Below, one piece after another: positions 1 through 7,200 of a DNA stretch of 64,000 bases. The position numbers were made by a program, and so were the translations under genes. Source of the stretch: JBFWVJ01 sp050246795 (GTDB lineage: Bacteria; Patescibacteriota; Gracilibacteria; JAUYGZ01); NCBI GenBank assembly GCA_050246795.1, contig JBFWVJ010000006.1, forward strand, positions 1 to 64,000, read 5' to 3'. A model generated the notes under the pieces. It was not told the origin of the DNA. It saw only the letters and a list, made by a program, of their open reading frames with translations, and made no database searches. Position 1 is the stretch's first letter, and each line of letters opens with the position of its first letter.

Positions 1-7
1 CCTAGCA

Positions 8-36
8 TTGTAAAAACCCTCAATTTTTGCTATAAT
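8..36 (+). promoter_or_regulatory. Sigma-70-type promoter of the first hypothetical operon
   Basis: TTGTAA at 8-13 and a perfect TATAAT at 31-36 are separated by 17 bp. Transcription would start near 43, giving a leader of about 15 nt with no Shine-Dalgarno site. The TTTTTGCTATAATGA core resembles the promoter in front of the giant gene at 4229. Confidence 0.75.
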
Positions 37-57
37 GATCTGAATAGTTCTCAAAAC

Positions 58-1320
58 ATGCAAAAAAAATACCAATCCCGAGATCGGTTCAATGTGATAA
101 AGAGTGGTGAAAAACGTCTTATTTATAAGGCGACAGGGAGTGAAAAAGCAGAAACTATTATTCAGCATGAAAAAATAGGGGAAGACCGCATCAACAAGCA
201 TCGCGGAAAATCTGCTGAAAAAGCGAAAGACAATGCCGATCAGATGCTGAAAACAAGTGAAAATCATATCAATAAGATCAAAGAAGAATGGAATAATGGC
301 TTTCAGCGAAAGCTAGGAAATCTCACGGTATGGAGCGGTCTTGGAAAATGGTTCAACGTCGGTGACAAGGCTCAAGTGAGGGATCTGATCGAAAAAAGCG
401 CTGAGAAACGGATCAAAGCGGAGGTCGAGAAAATTCAAAAGAGAGGGTACGAAGCGACCGCACATGCGAAAGATTCCATCACCATCTTGAATCATCGTAT
501 TTCTGCATCTAAGGAACTAGCGGCAAACCTTGAAAAAGACATTCGACAAAGAGAGCAATTGAGGGATCTTTACAAAGAGAATGTGCTTTGGTCAGCAGGA
601 GAAAAGAATATCTCAGCTCTCAACCAAGAGATAGAAAAGTCTAAAAAAATTCAACAATTCGCGGGACAGATCCTTGGTGAATACCAAGAAAAAGTGGATG
701 CCGGGAGAGAGAAAACACAAAGAATCCAGCAAATCGAGAAAGGCATCATCGATTTTATGGTCGCGAATGGGAATCCTGAAGACCGTCCTATGCTGGAAAT
801 GGCCCTTCGAGAAGCTGTGATGAACAGCCAAAATGGGATATTCAAAAGTCTTGTTCAAGAACGAGGATTCAAGCGTGGAGATTTCATTGCTATCAGTGGC
901 ATGATCGACAACCTCATCAATGGTGAAGGTGCACGAAATGGTTTTACAAAGGGTGAAGTGCAGCAGTACTTTTCTCGAAAACTCGTGGAGGAAAAAGTGG
1001 ATGTCTTGAATGACCCCAATGAAACAACAGAGGCAAGAATCAGAAAACTTGAAACCTTGCCATTAGGCACCAAAATAAAAATCGGAACGACCGAATATTT
1101 TCTGGCAAAGAAAGAAAACAATCCGAAAGGCTTTTTATTGAAAAGCAGAGTTGAAAATGACCACTATGCTTATATAAATTTTGCACAGCCAGAAAATCCT
1201 ATCTTTACTGAAGAAAAGCTTACAGGACAGGGAGAATTTCTTGAGCCCAAAAAACTGGAGAAAAAAATGGGAGATAAGACAGATCCTCTCGCGGTCGAAT
1301 TTACTACTGTATCTCTTTAA
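58..1320 (+). CDS. Hypothetical coiled-coil protein, 420 aa
   Basis: Not recognised. It is highly charged and mostly helical, with long stretches of heptad-like K/E/Q-rich sequence over roughly residues 25-240, which suggests coiled coil. A more compact C-terminal part (about 320-410) looks beta-rich, with alternating hydrophobic residues. There is no signal peptide or membrane segment. The ATG at 58 follows a strong promoter by about 20 nt. It is the first gene of a tight same-strand series (11 bp to the next) that leads to a 1858-aa membrane protein, so a structural or scaffolding role with that protein is possible but only inferred. Confidence 0.85.
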   Translation: MQKKYQSRDRFNVIKSGEKRLIYKATGSEKAETIIQHEKIGEDRINKHRGKSAEKAKDNADQMLKTSENHINKIKEEWNNGFQRKLGNLTVWSGLGKWFNVGDKAQVRDLIEKSAEKRIKAEVEKIQKRGYEATAHAKDSITILNHRISASKELAANLEKDIRQREQLRDLYKENVLWSAGEKNISALNQEIEKSKKIQQFAGQILGEYQEKVDAGREKTQRIQQIEKGIIDFMVANGNPEDRPMLEMALREAVMNSQNGIFKSLVQERGFKRGDFIAISGMIDNLINGEGARNGFTKGEVQQYFSRKLVEEKVDVLNDPNETTEARIRKLETLPLGTKIKIGTTEYFLAKKENNPKGFLLKSRVENDHYAYINFAQPENPIFTEEKLTGQGEFLEPKKLEKKMGDKTDPLAVEFTTVSL

Positions 1321-1331
1321 CAACTTTCATT

Positions 1332-1772
1332 ATGACTCCGACAGCAAACATGACTTCTGAGCAGCACATCCTTCAGATGATGGAGTTGATTCGCCAGTCG
1401 CGAGCGATGACGGATAATCAGAAAAAGAAATATATCGAATCCATCCAGACGGGAAACCTAAGCGAAGAAATGATGGAAGAGGTATCCAAGCTCTTTGAGC
1501 AAGATGCACAGCTCCTCGATCAAGAGATCTCGGCCTCAAAGGAGGGGGTGACGATTCTGGAACAAGAAATTACAGAAGAACAAGCAAGCATTGATGAACC
1601 CCAGGCAAAGCTTCTCGCAGCACTCGAAGACTTTCATGAGAAAGAAGGACGGCAATTTGGTCAGACATTAGAAGGTATGGAGAAAGACCTGGAAAAAATG
1701 GAAGAAAGTGCAAAGAAAGAAGATGAAAAGGCAGCGGAAGACTCCATCCGCGCCAAACTCCAACAAAAATAA
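1332..1772 (+). CDS. Hypothetical small helical, acidic protein, 146 aa
   Basis: Not recognised. It is rich in Glu, Gln and Met and almost entirely predicted helix; residues 55-145 look like coiled coil (repeated E/K/A with spaced leucines). No membrane segment is visible. It starts 11 bp after the previous gene and ends 5 bp before the next, so it is surely co-transcribed with them. In composition and size it resembles the 191-aa protein at 3312, and the two may be partners or distant paralogues. This is weak evidence only. Confidence 0.8.
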   Translation: MTPTANMTSEQHILQMMELIRQSRAMTDNQKKKYIESIQTGNLSEEMMEEVSKLFEQDAQLLDQEISASKEGVTILEQEITEEQASIDEPQAKLLAALEDFHEKEGRQFGQTLEGMEKDLEKMEESAKKEDEKAAEDSIRAKLQQK

Positions 1773-1777
1773 AAAAA

Positions 1778-2992
1778 ATGAAAACCTTCCTGAAACAGAT
1801 CGAAAGAAAAAACGAATTGCTGCAAAAGCGATGGGTATTTGATAACAATACACCAAGTGCTCCCCGAGAAAGCGCTCCTGTAGCGCCTCAAACTTCACGA
1901 GAACAATTAAGTCAGCGGAGTGCTCCAGAACTTCAGGCCAATCTCGAAGCAGCCCGTGCCGACCTTCGGGCAAAAATGGAACAAGCCAAGCAGCTGATCC
2001 CGCAATTAGAAGGGAAAAATGAACAGCAACAGTCTGCGCTTGCAGAACAAATCAAAGCCTTGTTAGATCAGATCGAAGCAAACACCCAACTTCGTGCGGA
2101 GTTTTCATCAGACGTTTACCTCGTGAAAATCGAAGTAGCGAAACGATTGAAAGGCATTTTTGATAAAATCACCTGGTCTATGCCTTCGATCGAAGGCGTC
2201 CAGACAGCATTCGAAGGAGGGAGTACCTGGCAGAACATCCTCAAGAGCGGTCCACTGTTGATGGCCCACTTCAAAAACCTGATGTATGTCTTCTTCGGAA
2301 GTGGAAAAGCGGAGGCGATAAAGTCTGCAGCCGCTCAAACTCCTCAAACGAATCCGAATACGCCCGGGAATACTCCATCTCAAACTCCTCCCGCAACACC
2401 TGAAAGGCCGAGAGAAAATCTGGATCAGAATATCCTCAGGCTTGGAGATTTTACTGCGATGCCGCCGGATGCGAACGCGCCTGACTTTCTCAAGTTTTCT
2501 GTTCGTGCGGCGAATCAAACCATCGTTTATCGAGTGAAAGCGAATGGAGAAGGCCTCCAAGTTCAAGAAGGAAACGAATTTAAAGCTCATGCGAGCACGG
2601 GACTCGAATTAGTAAATTACTTAAAAAATCACATAAGTCCTCTATCCGGTTTAAAGACGAAAATTGGAGAAGGTCTGACCGGAGAAGCCGCAACGGAGTT
2701 TGAAACAAGGCTCGCTATGTCCCTTATCAAACTCCAAGCCACTGAGAATGCAAAACAACCTCCACGAATTGATGTGGCCAATGTCTTGAATGAAAAATGG
2801 GAAGCCTTCAAACAGCATCCTGAAATTGGAAGGCTCGGATCAATGAATAATATCCGAAATATGTTCATCAACGCGGCGAACGAATCAGGAACAGCGGAAA
2901 GCATATTGAGAATCCTTAAAAGTGTCTCTACACCCTCTCAGCCTGCTGGGTCTTTTCCCCCCTCAACAGGGACCGGCAGCAGGACCTCGTGA
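1778..2992 (+). CDS. Hypothetical protein with Pro/Thr-rich linker, 404 aa, possibly frameshifted at its end
   Basis: Not recognised. Residues 35-110 are helical. A Pro/Thr/Asn/Gln-rich linker occupies about 185-210, and a second globular part about 215-380. The reading frame ends in another Pro/Ser/Gly-rich stretch just after a TTTTCCCCCC run at about 2951-2960. The next ORF continues in the -1 frame with matching Pro/Gln/Gly-rich linker sequence. The two may therefore be one gene of about 505 codons broken by a homopolymer indel, or joined by ribosomal slippage. It sits 5 bp after the upstream gene. Confidence 0.75.
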   Translation: MKTFLKQIERKNELLQKRWVFDNNTPSAPRESAPVAPQTSREQLSQRSAPELQANLEAARADLRAKMEQAKQLIPQLEGKNEQQQSALAEQIKALLDQIEANTQLRAEFSSDVYLVKIEVAKRLKGIFDKITWSMPSIEGVQTAFEGGSTWQNILKSGPLLMAHFKNLMYVFFGSGKAEAIKSAAAQTPQTNPNTPGNTPSQTPPATPERPRENLDQNILRLGDFTAMPPDANAPDFLKFSVRAANQTIVYRVKANGEGLQVQEGNEFKAHASTGLELVNYLKNHISPLSGLKTKIGEGLTGEAATEFETRLAMSLIKLQATENAKQPPRIDVANVLNEKWEAFKQHPEIGRLGSMNNIRNMFINAANESGTAESILRILKSVSTPSQPAGSFPPSTGTGSRTS

Positions 2993-3305
2993 GCAACAGG
3001 AGGGATTAGAAAGTTTGAAAGGAACCATGATTCAAAAAATTAATGAAAGCACAGCCTATATGATCAGTCAGCTTCAAAGTTATGTGGGGATCGCCAGGGG
3101 GAGAATCAACGGTGCGGCAGCTCGTCTCATGGCAGACATCAACCGTCAAAATACGAGATCAGAATGCCTGCAAGTAGCCCGAAGCGGAATCGAAAGAAGC
3201 ATCAACACCGTTTCTGGATCACTAGGATCAACCGTCTTCGGTTCTCATAAAGCTCAAGTACTCCAGCGCTTAAGAAGCCTTCAATCAGAAATCCCCAATC
3301 AATAA
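2922..3305 (+). CDS. Hypothetical 127-aa ORF, probably the C-terminal part of the preceding gene
   Basis: It overlaps the previous gene by 71 nt in another frame and its only early start is a GTG at 2922 with no ribosome site; an internal ATG at 3027 would give 92 aa. The N-terminus reads as a Pro/Gln/Gly/Ala linker that follows naturally from the linker ending the upstream frame. The rest (about residues 36-127) is a helical domain. The most economical reading is a fusion to the upstream protein through a one-base slip in the C6 run. A separate gene starting at 3027 cannot be excluded. Confidence 0.6.
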   Translation: MSLHPLSLLGLFPPQQGPAAGPREQQEGLESLKGTMIQKINESTAYMISQLQSYVGIARGRINGAAARLMADINRQNTRSECLQVARSGIERSINTVSGSLGSTVFGSHKAQVLQRLRSLQSEIPNQ

Positions 3306-3311
3306 CCACTT

Positions 3312-3887
3312 ATGAATCCAACCTCAACCACCATCTCTGTTCAAATCCAACGCCTCATGCTTCGCGACGCGGACAAGCAGCGTCTCCTGGAGGAACTCAA
3401 AAATGCTGACCAGGCAAAACTGGAAATGTTCGCCGGATTGATCCGTGAACACGATCAGGAAGCCTTGAAAGTGCTCAATGAAAAAGCAAAAGAACAGGAA
3501 GGAGTTCGCCAGAATTTTATGGAAACTTCCGGAGCTCCATCAGATCAGCTGACGGAAGCCGAAGGACAGCAGGTCCTGGAACTCCTCGAAAATACCTTTA
3601 AAAATCCTGATCAGCTAGCGGAATTTATCGCTCAGTCGGATGATGCGTTTCTGATGGAGTTGGAAGAAGTGCTGGTCAATTCCCTCGAGGGAAAGCCTCA
3701 GTACCAGGAGGAATTCCGTCGGTTTTTCCAAGAAGCAAGACTCCAAAAAGCCGCGGTAGAAAAAGCCGTGGAAGACGACCAAAAACAAGCCCTTATCGAC
3801 GCCATTCTTCAAACCGAAGAACAAACCAAGCAATTGGATCGGCTGATCGCCGAGGCGGAAAAGGCTTTAAATATGAGGAATTCTTAA
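3312..3887 (+). CDS. Hypothetical helical protein, 191 aa
   Basis: Not recognised. It is Gln/Glu/Leu-rich and almost all helix, with coiled-coil character at residues 20-75 and 145-190. There is no signal peptide or membrane segment. It lies 6 bp after the preceding ORF and is the last gene of the small operon. Downstream come a palindromic repeat element, a terminator, and then the promoter of the giant gene, so it is transcribed apart from the 1858-aa protein although probably related functionally. Confidence 0.8.
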   Translation: MNPTSTTISVQIQRLMLRDADKQRLLEELKNADQAKLEMFAGLIREHDQEALKVLNEKAKEQEGVRQNFMETSGAPSDQLTEAEGQQVLELLENTFKNPDQLAEFIAQSDDAFLMELEEVLVNSLEGKPQYQEEFRRFFQEARLQKAAVEKAVEDDQKQALIDAILQTEEQTKQLDRLIAEAEKALNMRNS

Positions 3888-3932
3888 AGAAGTACCTCAA
3901 TGATGAGACAACCATGCTTATCATTTTTTTTT

Positions 3933-4063
3933 CCCATTCCGACTGAAGTCGTAGGTGAGCCAATGAGGAGGACGCAATGGAGGAATCCCTCTCCCGGTGC
4001 CCTGCCAAGGGATTCCTCCACTACACCCACGCCCAGAACCCACTCAGTTTCGGTCGGAATGGG
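3933..4063 (+). repeat. Palindromic repeat element, copy A, with a partial second copy to 4158
   Basis: The terminal inverted repeats are CCCATTCCGACTGAA (3933-3947) and TTCGGTCGGAATGGG (4049-4063), 14 of 15 pairing. Inside is a perfect 12-bp inverted repeat, GGAGGAATCCCT (3979-3990) with AGGGATTCCTCC (4008-4019). A degenerate right half repeats at about 4064-4158, ending TTCGGTCGAAATGGGAGG. Related copies lie at 30345-30466 and 40407-40503. This accounts for most of the 341-bp gap between 3888 and 4228; small ORFs across it are not credible genes. Confidence 0.8.
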
Positions 4064-4163
4064 AACACAGGGGAGCTTATGGATTTCTCCACGGAATTTA
4101 CCCTGAGCCAATCGAACGAGCCCCTTCCAAGTGACCTTCAGTTTCGGTCGAAATGGGAGGATG

Positions 4164-4196
4164 GCCCTTTTGAAACCTTCAAAAAAGGGCTTTTTT
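4164..4196 (+). terminator. Rho-independent terminator upstream of the giant gene
   Basis: GCCCTTTTGAA (4164-4174) can pair with TTCAAAAAAGGGC (4178-4190), with a small bulge, and is followed by TTTTTT (4191-4196). It would end transcription coming from the upstream operon. Confidence 0.75.
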
Positions 4197-4206
4197 GTGC
4201 TATAAT
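4178..4206 (+). promoter_or_regulatory. Promoter of the giant gene
   Basis: A perfect TATAAT lies at 4201-4206 with a weak -35 TTCAAA at 4178-4183 (17-bp spacer). The -35 is inside the terminator hairpin arm. The leader is about 15 nt and ends CTCAAAATG, much like the leader at 58. Confidence 0.65.
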
Positions 4207-4228
4207 GAAATGATTCAAAACCCTCAAA

Positions 4229-7200
4229 ATGAACAACAAAAACCCATTTTTATTCCCTGAATTTCAGCCTGAAAGATTCGTGTACAGGAGAGCGGACGGA
4301 TTGAACGAATCTCAGCGCCATCTTCAAACAGAAGTCGGAAAAAACGATGCGGACAAGAATTTGCAATGGCAGTTGGAAGGTTTGAAAGGGGACATCGTAA
4401 AAGATCTGACTCGAGAACAACTCTCTCGACTTGAAAGCGGCATTCAACAACAGGATTTTCTCAGAGCTGATCAGGAAGATCAGACCCGTCTTTTGGCACA
4501 GATCGAAGGAACCACGCTCGAAAATGATGAAGCTCGCGAAGTGTTTTTCGGATCGCTGGAGCAACGATTGACCGTGCTGCTCGTGCTCCTGATCCGCAGC
4601 CGACAGCTGAATTATCAAGCTTTCACGACCGGCAACCAGCAGGGCCTTCTAGATGATCTTCGATCGCGAAAAGACCAGCTTCGCATCGGGACGGCGAATG
4701 GCAACCGTGAACTGCTTCCACAAGAAAACACTCTGCTCGATGCCTTGGCACGCTTGCCGAATCATTCGGTTCCAAAAGTCCGAGAGACTTGGGTGACGCT
4801 CTTGAGCGAACTGAAGAGCAATGTCAGAGCTATGGGTTTTGCCGCGGACATTGTTTCCGCGACGGATCGTGGTGAAGCACCTCAAGCTCCAGGAAATGCT
4901 TCGGAAGAAGAAAAGGGTATTTGGAAAGATATCAAAGACCAGTGGGAAAAAATCCCACCGGGGATTAAACGGGCAGCTCTCATCACCGCAGCGGTGGGGG
5001 GAGGGATCTACCTGCTGAATAAACTCTTCAATTCGGAATCCGGTGGAAGTTCGTTCTCCAAGCTCTTGGGAGTGGGAGCGTTGATCGCGGGAGGGGTGTA
5101 CATCGCGGGGAAGTTTATGAGTGTAGATCGACTCTGGGGAATGTTTCGAGGAAAATTCGATGGCTTAAATCAAGAAAAATTCATGGAAGGTTTGGCAGCG
5201 TTCAAGAGAGGCGATCTAAGAGAGGCCCGGAGAATTTGGGGGTCTCACTCGGATGAAATTATGAACGAAATCAGAGGAGAAACCCGAGAGGTGACAGATG
5301 AAAATGGGATCCAGTGGGTAAGGCCCAAAGAGGCATTGAAGAACTACATGCACGACATGGGTGATTCATTGCTGCCCGTCACAAGCTGGATGAGAGAGCA
5401 TTCTGTCGAGTTAACTTTGGTCGGCGGATACCTGTGCATTAGAAATTTTGATGCAGTAAAAGGTGGTCTCAGCAGTGGTTATGAGTCATTAGTTGGCTTC
5501 GCGCATCTTCTGGGAAGTCACCCTATTCGATCAACCCTCATTTTGAGTGCTTTTTTTGTAGGTTTAGCCGAAGCTGATGAACGATTCCTACTTCCGAAAA
5601 ATGGTCAGCAATTAAAATTGCTTTTAACTCAAAAAAGACAAGAATTGGCAGCGTTTTTGGAACGAGAAGGTTTTGGCCCCCTTTCTTCAGAACAATTGGA
5701 AGCAGCATCAAAAATCATTTCGGGAGAAGAGCCCCTCACCAAGTATAAAGAGCAATTACAGGATTTAACGAGTCAGGCCCTCACAAAATTGACAGATAAA
5801 ATTCGTCTCACGCCAGTTGAAAAAATCCGCATGGAAAATGCCAGAGGGTTTACTTCATTTATTGATCAGCTGAAAATACAGGGCATGAGAGAGTCCGAAC
5901 CGGGAAAGGTCCTTATCCAGCAAGCTGAAAAATTGTTGCAAAAAATTCAGCTGGAAGGTGGGGTTACCATGGAGGAGATTGATGCGCTTCGGATCATTGC
6001 TCAAAAAGCGTCTATCGATTTCTTAGTGAAGGATGGTTACATTTATTGGGGCAGAAAAAATAACGAAGGGAAATGGGTTGACCAAATGGGGGCGGTGATC
6101 CAAGAGAACCAATTAAGATGCCTGGCGGTTAATCCAAATTTGAAAATCGAAGAACAATACGAAGCAGCGAATCGTTTTCTCCCAAATCCTGAAAGTATCA
6201 TCAGTGCCCTTGGTGGAGGATTCCTAAGAAGGCCCTTTGAACAATTACGAAACACGAGTGCTGAAGTGATCGAAGGATACCGGGAGGGGCTCTTGAATGG
6301 AACGTATGTGTTGGTGGTGGAAGAAGGTGGCACGTACTTGATGGAAGGAGCGACTCAAAAGTACTTTGAGATGCCCAAGCAGCTTTTAACCCTCGTGACA
6401 CATCCTATTCATGGACAATTTAGTGCGAAAGAATTCATATTTGAATACGGGGAGGGAATGGTGCCAGTTATGGTGTTGGGTGTGGCTTCGAGTCTTGGGA
6501 ATCTACGCTTGCCAACAGGATTCGGAAGGGCGCTGCTAGAAACGGCTTTTTATCCCATCACCGGTGCCTCTGATGTATATCGTTTTTCAAAAACAAGAAT
6601 GATAGGCCCGTTCTTTCAGGGGGCAAAAAACGGCGAAACGGCAGTCGCAAAAATGGCAAATGGATTTGCGGAAGTAGGCCGTCATAATATCGGAATACAG
6701 GTGATCGAAAGATACCACTTGATCTCTGGAAGACTAAGAGCTCTAAGGTCCGCCTTCGGAGGTGAGATGAGAGACTTGATAAGAGCGCAGGATTCGTTAA
6801 GAGAGGCACTTTCAATGTTGAGGAGCGCAGAAGGGGGAGGGGTTGCCAGTGGCATGAGAATAGATGCGGCACGAAGAGCTATTTCCAATTCGCCAGTTGA
6901 TATCGTGAAGCCTATTGCGAACACGGTGAGTGGTGGAGATGCGAATATGGCTATCGAAACTGTCCAGAAAGCCATCAAATATTTTGAAGATTTGGAAGCG
7001 GGAATGTCGACACTTCAAAGTCTCAAAGCAGGAAAGGCGATTTCACCTTCGGAGCTTCAGATCCTCAGGAATCTTTCCAAAGACGATACGATGGCAGAGG
7101 TTTTTAGAAATGTGATGAAACAGTTTGGTGTTGCGGAAGACAAGCTCGACCTTGTGAGGAATGCTCTTAAATCAGAAGAGGGATTAGATGTCATTACGAA

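Noticed and set aside
3900..4213. Small plus- and minus-strand ORFs between 3888 and 4228
   Set aside because: They are translations of the palindromic repeat element and the terminator, with no plausible family resemblance.
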